A DNA stretch of 64,000 bases, taken from NCBI GenBank assembly GCA_943370355.1, contig CALRQP020000003.1, positions 104,944-168,943 of the forward strand, written 5' to 3'. The notes below the pieces were generated by a model. The model did no database searches, had not been told where the DNA came from, and worked only from the letters and a program-made list of their open reading frames with translations. Both the position numbers and the translations under genes were made by a program. The DNA is from JADCGM01 sp943370355 (lineage in GTDB: Bacteria; Pseudomonadota; Alphaproteobacteria; Sphingomonadales; Sphingomonadaceae). The first letter of the stretch is position 1. Each line of letters starts with the position of its first letter. Shown one piece after another: positions 1 through 8,036 of this stretch.

Positions 1-836
1 GCAAGACGACACTGGCGCGGCTGCTCGCAGCGCAGCTGAAGCCGCAGGCCGGGCATATCGGCACGGCGGGCAAGATGCGCGTCGGCTATTTCACGCAATA
101 TCAGGTCGAGGAGCTGCACAGCGACGACACGCCGCTCGAGCATATGTCGCGGCTGATGAAGGGCGCGACGCCCTCGGCGGTCCGCGCACAGCTCGGCCGC
201 TTCGGCTTTTCGGGCGACATGGCGACGCAACCGGTCGGCAAGATGTCGGGCGGCGAGCGGGCGCGGCTGGCGCTGGCGCTGATCACCCGCGACGCGCCGC
301 ACCTGCTCATCCTCGACGAGCCGACCAACCATCTCGACGTCGATGCGCGCGAGGCGCTGGTGCGGGCCTTGAACGACTATGAGGGCGCGGTGGTCATCGT
401 CAGCCACGACCGCCACATGGTCGAGGCGGCAGCGGACCGGCTCATCCTCGTCGACGGCGGCACCGCGAAGGAATTCGCCGGCAGCCTCGACGATTATACC
501 GACATGATCCTCGGCAAGAGCGGCAATGACGGCAGCGGCGGCAAGCCCGTCTCCAAGGCCGACCGCAAGGCCGAAAAACGTCTCGCCGCCGAGGCGCGCG
601 AAAAGAGCGCCGCCATCCGCAAGGCCGCGACCGCCGCCGAGGCCGAGGTCGCCAAACTCACCGAACGCCGCGCCCAGATCGACCGCGCGCTGTTCGACCC
701 GGCGACCGCCGAACCGCGCGACCGGAGTGCGGCGGCGGGGGATTTGATGCGGGAGCGGGGCGAGGTGGACCGGAAGCTGGCGACGGCCGAGGCGGCGTGG
801 CTGGAGGCGACGGCGGAGTTGGAGGCGGCGGCGTAG
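1..836 (+). CDS. ABC-F family ATPase, C-terminal part (5' end cut by window)
   Basis: The reading frame is open from the first bases. It starts inside a Walker A motif (KTTLARLLAAQL), and the first methionine, at 75, is internal. Further on come the ABC signature SGGERARLALAL, a Walker B with the ABC-F hallmark LLILDEPTNHLD, and the H-loop VIVSHDRHM. After the nucleotide-binding domain there is a charged, alanine-rich stretch likely to form a coiled coil, as in the C-terminal extension of several ABC-F proteins. ABC-F proteins are soluble, have no membrane domain, and usually act on the ribosome (translation factors or antibiotic protection). Only the second ATPase domain is visible, so the subfamily (Uup, EttA, YheS or other) cannot be fixed. 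The family is certain; the exact role is not. Confidence 0.9.
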   Translation, partial: KTTLARLLAAQLKPQAGHIGTAGKMRVGYFTQYQVEELHSDDTPLEHMSRLMKGATPSAVRAQLGRFGFSGDMATQPVGKMSGGERARLALALITRDAPHLLILDEPTNHLDVDAREALVRALNDYEGAVVIVSHDRHMVEAAADRLILVDGGTAKEFAGSLDDYTDMILGKSGNDGSGGKPVSKADRKAEKRLAAEAREKSAAIRKAATAAEAEVAKLTERRAQIDRALFDPATAEPRDRSAAAGDLMRERGEVDRKLATAEAAWLEATAELEAAA

Positions 837-896
837 AGATTAACACCTCCAAACAGCCGAGTGGCGACAATTACTTTTCGCGTCTACCATTTGCGC

Positions 897-1259
897 ATGC
901 CACGCAAGCCACCCAAGACGCCACAGGAAAAGAAGGCACTTAGCTTGGTGCGGGACCGCGCCGCATACTTCTTCAATAACCAGAAGGCCGCTCGCAAGGC
1001 CGTTCCGCTCCGCAAGGCAATCGAGAGCCGACGCACACGGCATCAGAATAATCAGGCGTTGTCGCAAATTGAGCGAGTCGATGAGGCTGCTTTAGATGTC
1101 ATCGAGAGTTCAGCCCGACAGGATGTAGCTCGGAAGGGCGGGTGGACTAAGGGATCGAGCGAGCCGTTGGGCACCGTCATAGGATGGAAACTAGAAAATC
1201 GAACGCAGCGCGCGGGACGTAAGCAGCGCACGCCTTCCGCTCAGACGGACGACATTTAG
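897..1259 (+). CDS. hypothetical protein, basic, low GC for the window
   Basis: This is a 120-codon reading frame starting at ATG 897 (MPRKPPKTPQEKK). An in-frame GTG at 861 would add 12 residues. The protein is very rich in Lys, Arg and Gln, has no signal peptide or membrane segment, and I do not recognise a domain. Base composition is visibly lower in GC than the flanking genes and third positions are less GC-biased, which suggests recent acquisition or a weakly selected gene. It lies alone between the ABC-F gene and a convergent esterase. It could be a small accessory DNA- or RNA-binding protein, but composition is the only reason to think so. No convincing Shine-Dalgarno was found. Confidence 0.45.
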   Translation: MPRKPPKTPQEKKALSLVRDRAAYFFNNQKAARKAVPLRKAIESRRTRHQNNQALSQIERVDEAALDVIESSARQDVARKGGWTKGSSEPLGTVIGWKLENRTQRAGRKQRTPSAQTDDI

Positions 1260-1360
1260 CCACCCATTTCGACTCGCTGCCCGGCGTATCTTGGCTGGGT
1301 CGGTTCCGGCGTTGGAATGCGGCTGTTTAGATCGGTCGTTTGCGGCCAAGCATCGATCGC

Positions 1361-2539
1361 TTACCTCGCACCCCGCCCCTCCAAAAACGTCAGTGTAGCC
1401 CCCCGAACTAATTGATTCCCAATGCTGTTGGTCGCCTGATCGAACAGATGCTGGCCATAGGGGACGCGGATCAGCTCGACAGCGACCCCGGCGCGCTTCG
1501 CCTCCTCGGCGAAACGGTAGGTCAGGGGTGCGGGCAGCAGATGATCATTCTCGCCGACGATGATCAGCGTCGGCGGCACCTTGGGCCCGATGTAGGAAGC
1601 CGGATCGACCGCGCGATAGCGCTCCGGAAACGCCTCGGGCGATCCGCCGAGATAGGCCGTCGCATAGCGGCGCGCGAGGTTGCCGAACATCGGCACGTCG
1701 CTTCGGTAGACCTCGGCGAGATGCACCGCGGGATAGACGGTGGCGACGGCGGCAATGCGCGGCACCGCGCCGCCGCACGCCGACGGCAGCGTCCCGGCAT
1801 TGGCGCGATAACTCGCGACCAGCGCCAGATTGCCGCCAGCGGAATCGCCCATCAGCGACACCCGCGCCGCATCGCCGCCGAAGCGGCCCGCGTTGGCGTT
1901 CACCCAGGCCAGCGCGCAGCCGACCTGCCCGCTTGTGACGTTCCACATGTGCCGGTCGCGCGACGATAGCGGATAATCGATGGCGATGGTCAGCCAGCCC
2001 CGGCGCGCGAACCAGCGCATGTTCTCGCCGCCGGCAAAGCGGTCGCCTTCGACCCAGCCGCCGCCGTGGATGTAGAGCAGCACGGGGGCCGGGGTCCGGG
2101 ACTGCGGCCTGTAGACGACGAGCCGCAGCGGCTTGCCGTCGAAGGTTGAATAGACGAGGTCGGCGTCAGGCTTGGCCGGCAGCGGCGCATGGCTCGCCAG
2201 CGTGGCCGCGAGCTGGATCGGTACGCCAGCCGCCTGCGCCGCCGCGACCATCCGGCCAACGGCCATCGCCCCGACTGCCGCGACCGCAATCGCAAACAGG
2301 CCGAGGCCCTTGCGCAGCCGCACCTTGCGCTTCGGCCCGCCGAGCCAAATCAGCGCCGCCCCGATCAGCGGCAGCACGACGAACCACGGGCTGAACCAGT
2401 CGAGGATCAGCGATCCATAGGGGGCCAGATAGGGCAGCGCATAGACATGCGCGCCGAGCAGCAGCAGCGCGAATATGAGCGCGATGAGGCCGCCGGCAAT
2501 GAGGGCGAGCCAACGCGCGATGCTTCCCAGTCTGTTCAA
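1361..2539 (-). CDS. membrane-anchored alpha/beta hydrolase (esterase/lipase, HSL/BD-FAE-like)
   Basis: A 392-residue protein. Residues 1 to about 105 contain three hydrophobic segments (about 8-30, 45-67, 78-98). The rest is an alpha/beta hydrolase domain with the oxyanion motif HGGGW (158-162), nucleophile elbow GDSAGG (Ser233), an acid in GENDHLLP (Asp332) and a base in GQHLFD (His364), so the catalytic triad is complete. Such enzymes hydrolyse short-chain carboxylic esters. The N-terminal membrane part suggests the catalytic domain is tethered to the inner membrane; which side it faces cannot be read from the sequence. The gene is not in an obvious operon: about 230 bases with no recognisable element lie upstream, then the BLUF gene. 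The substrate is unknown. Confidence 0.85.
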   Translation of the reverse strand: MNRLGSIARWLALIAGGLIALIFALLLLGAHVYALPYLAPYGSLILDWFSPWFVVLPLIGAALIWLGGPKRKVRLRKGLGLFAIAVAAVGAMAVGRMVAAAQAAGVPIQLAATLASHAPLPAKPDADLVYSTFDGKPLRLVVYRPQSRTPAPVLLYIHGGGWVEGDRFAGGENMRWFARRGWLTIAIDYPLSSRDRHMWNVTSGQVGCALAWVNANAGRFGGDAARVSLMGDSAGGNLALVASYRANAGTLPSACGGAVPRIAAVATVYPAVHLAEVYRSDVPMFGNLARRYATAYLGGSPEAFPERYRAVDPASYIGPKVPPTLIIVGENDHLLPAPLTYRFAEEAKRAGVAVELIRVPYGQHLFDQATNSIGNQLVRGATLTFLEGRGAR

Positions 2540-2773
2540 CGGAATGCCCCCAAGCCCATTTTAGCTCGATTCAGCCACTGGCTACGCAGGACGCACGCTA
2601 CGCGCGCATGTTGTTGCTTTCTACCCGTCCTTTGAAAGCCGCCGGACGGCTAACGACTTCATTGCGGTCATTCGCCTACTTTGACGTCCTCAGGTTACCG
2701 CTGGAAGAAAGACGCGGGTCACCTCACAGGTGGAGCCGATCGTTAGCCCCCAAATTGCGGGATACACCGCTTG

Positions 2774-3157
2774 CTAGTGCAGGGTGTCCGACATCGCTTC
2801 GGCAACGACCGCGGCCTCCATTAAGAGGTGGTCAAGTTGGTCTCGCAGAAAATCCTTTGGATCACGGAAAGCCATGGACCAGTCTGGATAGCGTCGGATA
2901 GGGATCGGACTATTGGCCATCATTTTAACGCTATGGTGGCGCGGATCGACAGCGATCCGGCCCATGAGCGCGAGCAACTCAGTTCTTGGCCCCTCCAGCA
3001 CCTGCGCGAAGCGCCCAGTGTGATATGTCAGAATTCCCGTGATTTGGGCGCGCAAATTATGAGGTTGGGCGAGAGCACAGATAGTTCGCACATCTGCCTC
3101 AAGCATCGCGCCAGGTGCCGTGGCTACGCTCGCGTAGGATAACGTCCACAATCGCAA
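2774..3157 (-). CDS. short BLUF-domain blue-light photoreceptor
   Basis: The protein is essentially one BLUF domain (FAD-binding blue-light sensor). With a TTG start at 3157 it has 127 residues and shows the residues that define the family: Tyr8 in LSYAS, Asn34, Gln52 in FAQVLEGP, the region ITGILTYHTGRF, and DWSMAF with the Trp and Met near the flavin. The Asn-Gln spacing of 18 matches known BLUF proteins. The frame is open for 59 more codons upstream (to 3334), but those residues do not resemble BLUF. An AAAAGG lies 8 nt before the TTG, so I prefer that start. No output domain is fused, so it must signal through a partner protein. No EAL, GGDEF or anti-repressor gene lies next to it. Confidence 0.82.
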   Translation of the reverse strand: MRLWTLSYASVATAPGAMLEADVRTICALAQPHNLRAQITGILTYHTGRFAQVLEGPRTELLALMGRIAVDPRHHSVKMMANSPIPIRRYPDWSMAFRDPKDFLRDQLDHLLMEAAVVAEAMSDTLH

Positions 3158-3419
3158 AAGATCGGCCTTTTTACCAAGGCACCGCCCCCGCGTCGCCAGA
3201 TGGCTACCTAAGAGTGCTGCGAAAAAATGTAAGTACCGATTATCTCGACCTATGGGGATTCGTAGGCGTCCGGCTAGGGCCATCGCTGCGGAGCCGACAT
3301 TCCGCTTTCCACCCAATTTGAGCCGTTCCGCCACGCTTCGTTAAGCGTTATCGCCTTGAAGCCGCCCGGCAGCTTTCAGGCAGGGAGCGGCTGGACAGCA
3401 AGCGACTCCATTACGGCCT

Positions 3420-3800
3420 CTAGCGGCTAGTGAGAGCAGCCGCAGCAGCCACAATTACGAGCGCTGTAATGACAACGATCCAGACGACCGCTGAGCCGTC
3501 CGCGATGCGTGCCCATAACCTTGGCTCCGACAGGAGGGGACTCCCGCGCACAATCGTCTTGGGATCAACACCGGTCTGACCACAGATTGCTACGGCAAAC
3601 CGTTCCCAAACGTCGAATGTATCCTGTTTGCAGACAGGTAGAACTTTTCGGAGCGCGTCGAACACGTCTCCAGCCGTTCGCCATTGCGGAGCATCCGAGT
3701 AGTCGAGCTTGATACCGAAAGCGCGCTCAACATCATCTATGGCGGCAATCTCGTCACCGTCACCGCCAAGTCCGACACTTACTGGACTGCTCGCCGCCAC
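3420..3800 (-). CDS. small C-terminally anchored protein with acyl-carrier-like domain (tentative)
   Basis: A 126-residue protein from a GTG start. Residues about 18-92 form a soluble helical domain (VERAFGIKL, WRTAGDVFDAL, VWERFAVAICGQTGV). The pattern reminds me of DUF1493-type acyl-carrier-like proteins, but I see no clear DSL phosphopantetheine serine motif. Residues about 101-124 (VVWIVVITALVIVAAAAAL) form a single hydrophobic anchor at the very C terminus, giving a tail-anchored topology with the domain in the cytoplasm. It is a lone gene between the BLUF gene and the flavin monooxygenase. The function is unknown and the domain assignment is a guess from sequence pattern. Confidence 0.55.
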   Translation of the reverse strand: MAASSPVSVGLGGDGDEIAAIDDVERAFGIKLDYSDAPQWRTAGDVFDALRKVLPVCKQDTFDVWERFAVAICGQTGVDPKTIVRGSPLLSEPRLWARIADGSAVVWIVVITALVIVAAAAALTSR

Positions 3801-3889
3801 ACCTTAAGAATACCGAAGGCGTGCACATTCGCAATGCCAGCCAACCACCCACATAGGGACATCGGCGACATCTGACCCGACCACCGCCC

Positions 3890-5803
3890 CTAACTGCGCA
3901 CCTCGTCCCTCATCACAAAATCCCCCGGCTCGGGCTTCAGCGTCGCCGACCAATAATCCACCAGCGGCCACGGCCAGTTCTGGCTGACCCGGCCGGTCGC
4001 ATTTTTGTACCAGCTGTCGACGCCGGGCTGGCCCCAGGACATCTGTGCATTCGCCGCGTCGACGCGGGCGTTGAACGCGTCGTGCACCTCGGGGCGGACC
4101 TCCAGCGCTCCGATCCCCTGTTCGAGCATCAGCTTCGCCGCGCCGACGATGTAGCGGACGCTGCTCTCCGAGAAGAAGATGATGCTGCCGTTGACGACGA
4201 TGTTGGTGTTCGGCCCATAGATCATGAAGAAATTCGGGAAGCCCGGCACCGTCATGCCGAGATAAGCCTTGGCATCGCCGCCCCACCGCTCGTGCAGTTC
4301 GACGCCGCCCCGCCCGACGACACGGAAGGTGCGCAGGAAGTCGCTGGCATGGAAGCCGGTGCCGTAGATCAGCACGTCGGCGGGCCGCACCGCGCCGCTC
4401 GCCGTCGCGATCCCCTCTGGCAAGATGCGGACGATCGGATCGTCGACCAGATCGACATTGTCGCGCCGGAGCGCTGCGATCCACACGCCATTGTCGCGCA
4501 GGGAGCGTTTGCCGCCGAACGGATAGTTCGGGATGACGAGGTCGTGCAGCCGCGCATCGCCCTCGGTCTGCTTGGCGATTTCGCCGACCAGCGCTTCGCG
4601 CAGCATCGCATTGATCGGGCTGATCGTGCCCGCCGGACCATTCCAGCCGGGCTCGGCCTTGACCGCCTCATACACCCCGTCGGTCATCATCCAGTACAGC
4701 CAGAAGCGGTACCATTTCTCATAATAAGGCATGTGCTCGAGCAGCCACTGGAAGCCGGGCGACACCTCGTCATGATAGTTGGGCGTCGGCCCGAGCCAGG
4801 GCGGCGTGCGCTGGAATACATCGACATGCGCGGCCTTGGGCGCGATTTCGGGCACGAACTGGAAGGCGCTCGCACCGGTGCCGATGACGGCGACGCGCTT
4901 GCCCGCCAGCTCGACATCGCTCTGCCAGCGCGCCGAGTGGAAGGACGGCCCGGCGAAGTCCGCCTGGCCGGGAATGTCGGGGAAGCGCGGCTGGTTGAGC
5001 TGGCCGACGGCGCTGACGACGATCTCCGCCTCCAGCGTTTCGGAGCCAGCGGGACCCGTGACGGCGACCGACCAGAGCGACCGCGCTTCGTCCCATCTGG
5101 CCTCGTCCACCTTCGTCTCGAAGCGGATCAGGTCGCGCAGGCCATGTTTGTCGGCGACCTTGCGGAAATAGCCATAGAGCACGTCGCCGGTCGAATAATG
5201 CTGCGGCCAGTCGTGATTGGGCTCGAACGAGTAGCTGTACATGTGATTGGGCGTATCGACGCGCACGCCGGGGTAGCGGTTCTCGAACCAGGTGCCGCCG
5301 ACATCGGCATTTTTCTCGACGATGGTCACCGACACGCCCGCCTGCCGGAGCCGGATCGCCGCGAGCAGCCCCGACATGCCCGCGCCGACGATCAGCCCAC
5401 GCAGCGTCCGCCCCGGCGCAATCGTTGCCGCCTGCCAATCGGGCCGCCGCGCATCGCGCCCGTCGATCTGCAATTCCTCGGTCAGGAAGCCCGCATAATG
5501 TTCGGGGATATCGACGCCGGCGATCCAGTCCATCATGCGGCGGATCGTGGCGGCATCGGGCGGTGGCGGCGCGGCCGTGCCGGAGTCGAGATGCGCAATC
5601 AGCGCCGCCCGCGCCTCGGCCCGGATCGCGGCCTGCACCTCGTCGGGCAGCCCGCCCTGCCCGTCGCCGAAGAAATCATAGAGCGGCCGCGTCCCGCCCT
5701 CGATCCGCGACGCATCGCCGGTCAGATGGATGAGCGCCACCGCCAGCGACGGAACATGCGCCTCGGCCAGCGCCGCATCCAGCTTGGCGGTATCGACAGT
5801 CAT
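3890..5803 (-). CDS. FAD/NADPH-dependent Baeyer-Villiger-type flavin monooxygenase
   Basis: A 637-residue flavoprotein. The start at ATG 5803 (MTVDTAKLDAA) is supported by GGGGAGAG 7 nt upstream; the longer open frame to 6004 is unlikely to be coding. After about 125 leader residues comes the first Rossmann motif GAGMSGL (FAD). The type I Baeyer-Villiger fingerprint FxGxxxHxxxW follows, read as FAGPSFHSARW with Gln in the usual Pro/Asp position. Next is a second dinucleotide motif, GTGASA (NADPH), and then the ATG-type motif IYGTGFHASDF. The family inserts one oxygen atom into ketones or oxidises heteroatoms. The N-terminal extension is seen in larger members such as those acting on cyclic or steroid-like ketones. 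The substrate cannot be deduced, and no catabolic operon surrounds it. Confidence 0.88.
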   Translation of the reverse strand: MTVDTAKLDAALAEAHVPSLAVALIHLTGDASRIEGGTRPLYDFFGDGQGGLPDEVQAAIRAEARAALIAHLDSGTAAPPPPDAATIRRMMDWIAGVDIPEHYAGFLTEELQIDGRDARRPDWQAATIAPGRTLRGLIVGAGMSGLLAAIRLRQAGVSVTIVEKNADVGGTWFENRYPGVRVDTPNHMYSYSFEPNHDWPQHYSTGDVLYGYFRKVADKHGLRDLIRFETKVDEARWDEARSLWSVAVTGPAGSETLEAEIVVSAVGQLNQPRFPDIPGQADFAGPSFHSARWQSDVELAGKRVAVIGTGASAFQFVPEIAPKAAHVDVFQRTPPWLGPTPNYHDEVSPGFQWLLEHMPYYEKWYRFWLYWMMTDGVYEAVKAEPGWNGPAGTISPINAMLREALVGEIAKQTEGDARLHDLVIPNYPFGGKRSLRDNGVWIAALRRDNVDLVDDPIVRILPEGIATASGAVRPADVLIYGTGFHASDFLRTFRVVGRGGVELHERWGGDAKAYLGMTVPGFPNFFMIYGPNTNIVVNGSIIFFSESSVRYIVGAAKLMLEQGIGALEVRPEVHDAFNARVDAANAQMSWGQPGVDSWYKNATGRVSQNWPWPLVDYWSATLKPEPGDFVMRDEVRS

Positions 5804-5900
5804 CGACGCACTCTCCCCAATTTTTCCGCAACTTTGGCGGAGCGGGAGGGGCGAGTCACGCTGGCAACTAAAGCGGGTGTTGCGGGGCGGAAGCGGAGGA

Positions 5901-6083
5901 CTACCGGATGCTGATCTGCTCCTTGGTCGGCGCACTCTGCGGGCCGCGCGACTGACGCAGCTTGGTCCGCACGCGGCCCGGCAGGTCACCAAATGCCTTC
6001 GCATTGGCGAAATCCGCCGGCCCGAGTTCGCGCACCTCTCCGTGGCTGTCAGTCAGCGACCGTGCCTTACCCTCATCCACCAT
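5901..6083 (-). pseudogene. truncated BrnA-like antitoxin remnant
   Basis: The 60-codon frame MVDEGKARSLTD... contains ELGPADFANAKAF and then SAPTKEQISIR. In the BrnA antitoxin family this pattern is followed by a ribbon-helix-helix segment beginning R-L-S/D. Here a TAG stop follows ISIR directly, and the sequence beyond it in any frame shows no continuation, so the C-terminal DNA-binding part is missing. No brnT-like toxin gene lies upstream, where it would be expected: only 56 bases separate this ORF from the DUF885 gene. The simplest reading is a decayed toxin-antitoxin relic. It could also be an expressed orphan fragment. The family assignment rests on a short motif only. Confidence 0.45.
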
Positions 6084-6139
6084 ACCACTTCACCTCACGG
6101 CCACTGGCCTTCGCAAAATGATAAAACGGATGCCTAGCT

Positions 6140-7960
6140 TCAAGCCATCCGCTTCGCCTTGATCCGCGCGTCCACGACCTGCTCGAGCACGGTCAGCGGC
6201 ACCGCGCCGAGGCGCAGCACTTCGTGGAAATCGCGCGGGTCGTAAGCGGCCCCCATCGCCGCCTTGTAGCGGTCGCGCAGCTTCGCCCATTGCGTATGGC
6301 CGACCTTGTAGCTGAGCGCCTGTGCGGGGCCGACGCTATAGCGGTCGCATTCGCGGCGGGCGCGGCCCTTGGCGAAGCCGGTGGTCGAGGACAGATAGTC
6401 GGTCGATTTCTCGATGCTCCACCTTTTGTAGTGCATGCCGGTGTCGGTCACGAGCCGCGCGGCGCGGAACAGGAAGGACTGAAGATAGCCGGCCCGGCCG
6501 AGCGGATCGCCTTCGTAAAGGCCCAGCTCGTCGGCGACCTGTTCGGCATAGAGCGCCCAGCCTTCCGAATAGGCCGAGAAGCCGCCGCGCTTGCGCAGCA
6601 GCGGGATGTCGGTCGATTCCTGCGCGAGGCTGATCTGCAGATGATGGCCCGGTACCGCCTCATGATAGGTCAGCGTCGGCAGGCCGTATTTGGGCCATTC
6701 ATGCGTGTCCTTGAGGTTGATGTAATAGGCCGCCGGACGCGAACCATCGAGCGCCGCGCCGTTGTAATAGCCGTTCGACGCGCCATCCTGGATGAACACC
6801 GGCACGCGGCGCACTTCGATCGGCGCCTTGGGCAGCGTCTTGAACACCTGTGGCAGGCGCGCATAGGCCGCCTTGATCTGGTCGTTGAGGCGCTGCAGCA
6901 GTTCGGCACGGCCCGCGTCATCATTCGCGTAAAGCTGGTCGGGCCGCTCGTTGAGCGCGGTCAGCCGGTCGCCGACCGAGCCTTGGGTCATGCCCTGCGA
7001 CTTCAGGATCGTGTCGAGCCGTGAACTGATCTCGGCGACTTGGTCGAGCCCGAGCTTGTGCACCTCTTCCGGGCTATATTCGGTCGTCGTCGACGCCTTC
7101 ACGCCTGCCGCATAATAGGCGTCGCCGTCGGGCAGCCGCCAGACGCCCGCCTCATGCGTCGCCTTGGCGCGCAGCGCGCTGATCGTCTCGATATGCCGGT
7201 CGAGCGCCGGGAATACCTTGTCGTTGACGATCGCCGTGGCGCGCGGACCATAATCGGCGGTCAGGCCCGCTGCCTTGGCGCGGCGCACCACCGAGGTGAC
7301 AAGGATCGTGTCGGCGGCGGGCTGGCCCCGCAGCGCCTTCAGCTGCTGGAGCGTGACATCGAGCGCGAAATCGGGCGCGAACACGCCCCGCGCGGCATCG
7401 GCCTTCTGCCGGTCGAGGCTCTGGTCGAGCGCGGTCGAAAAGGCCTCGACGCGCGCCAGATAGCTTTCGGCGTCCTCAGCATTCGAGATTTTGTGCTGAG
7501 AATCGAGAAAATCGGGGATATTTCGATAAGGCCCCTGCTGTTGCGAGATCACATAGGGCTGGAAGTTGCCGCCGGCCGATCCGAAGGTAAACCGCTCATT
7601 GTTCGCGATGCCGCGCGACAGCGAATAGTCTATCACGTCATAATCGAGCGCCGCACTCTCGGAGAGCGCCTTGCGGTTGATCGTGCGCAGCCGCTTCAGC
7701 TGGTCCTTGCTGAGCGCGAGCCGGTCGAGCCGGCCCTTCGCCGAATAGTCGTCGAGCTTGTACTTCTGTGCCGCCCGGTCCCCCTTGTCGAGGCCGAGGC
7801 TCGTCGCCCCTTGCGGGCTCTGATCGACGCCTTCGTAGAAGAATTTGTCGAGCAGAGTCAGCAGCTTCGCATCTTCCCCCGTCGCCGCCCGCAACGCGGT
7901 CGGCGAAGCGGCAACAAAGGCAGCAGCACTGGCGGATACAAGAAACTCGCGACGATGCAT
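6140..7960 (-). CDS. DUF885 family exported protein (putative metallopeptidase)
   Basis: A 606-residue protein starting at ATG 7960 with MHRREFLVSASAAAFVAAS, a Tat-like signal peptide (RREFL, then a hydrophobic run and an ALRA cleavage site), so it is probably exported folded to the periplasm. It is full length for the DUF885 family. It carries the conserved TYHEAVPGHHLQ motif, whose histidines and glutamate resemble a zinc-peptidase site. C-terminal landmarks such as SEGWALYAEQ, and a last segment with GHTQWAKLRDRY, are also typical. The family is linked to M32-like peptidases, but few members have been characterised biochemically. It lies downstream of purA on the same strand, with 76 bp between them, and may be expressed independently. 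Confidence 0.88.
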   Translation of the reverse strand: MHRREFLVSASAAAFVAASPTALRAATGEDAKLLTLLDKFFYEGVDQSPQGATSLGLDKGDRAAQKYKLDDYSAKGRLDRLALSKDQLKRLRTINRKALSESAALDYDVIDYSLSRGIANNERFTFGSAGGNFQPYVISQQQGPYRNIPDFLDSQHKISNAEDAESYLARVEAFSTALDQSLDRQKADAARGVFAPDFALDVTLQQLKALRGQPAADTILVTSVVRRAKAAGLTADYGPRATAIVNDKVFPALDRHIETISALRAKATHEAGVWRLPDGDAYYAAGVKASTTTEYSPEEVHKLGLDQVAEISSRLDTILKSQGMTQGSVGDRLTALNERPDQLYANDDAGRAELLQRLNDQIKAAYARLPQVFKTLPKAPIEVRRVPVFIQDGASNGYYNGAALDGSRPAAYYINLKDTHEWPKYGLPTLTYHEAVPGHHLQISLAQESTDIPLLRKRGGFSAYSEGWALYAEQVADELGLYEGDPLGRAGYLQSFLFRAARLVTDTGMHYKRWSIEKSTDYLSSTTGFAKGRARRECDRYSVGPAQALSYKVGHTQWAKLRDRYKAAMGAAYDPRDFHEVLRLGAVPLTVLEQVVDARIKAKRMA

Positions 7961-8036
7961 CGGCGTAACCTCATATGGGAACCGTGGATCTTCGCAGCTT
8001 AGCCAAGGCCAGCAGGTGCCGCTAGGCGCGAGATCG

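Noticed and set aside
4082..5914. 610-codon open frame on the plus strand opposite the flavin monooxygenase
   Set aside because: Shadow frame in GC-rich DNA: Arg/Gly/Asp-rich composition, no domain, fully antisense to a gene with clear FAD and NADPH motifs.
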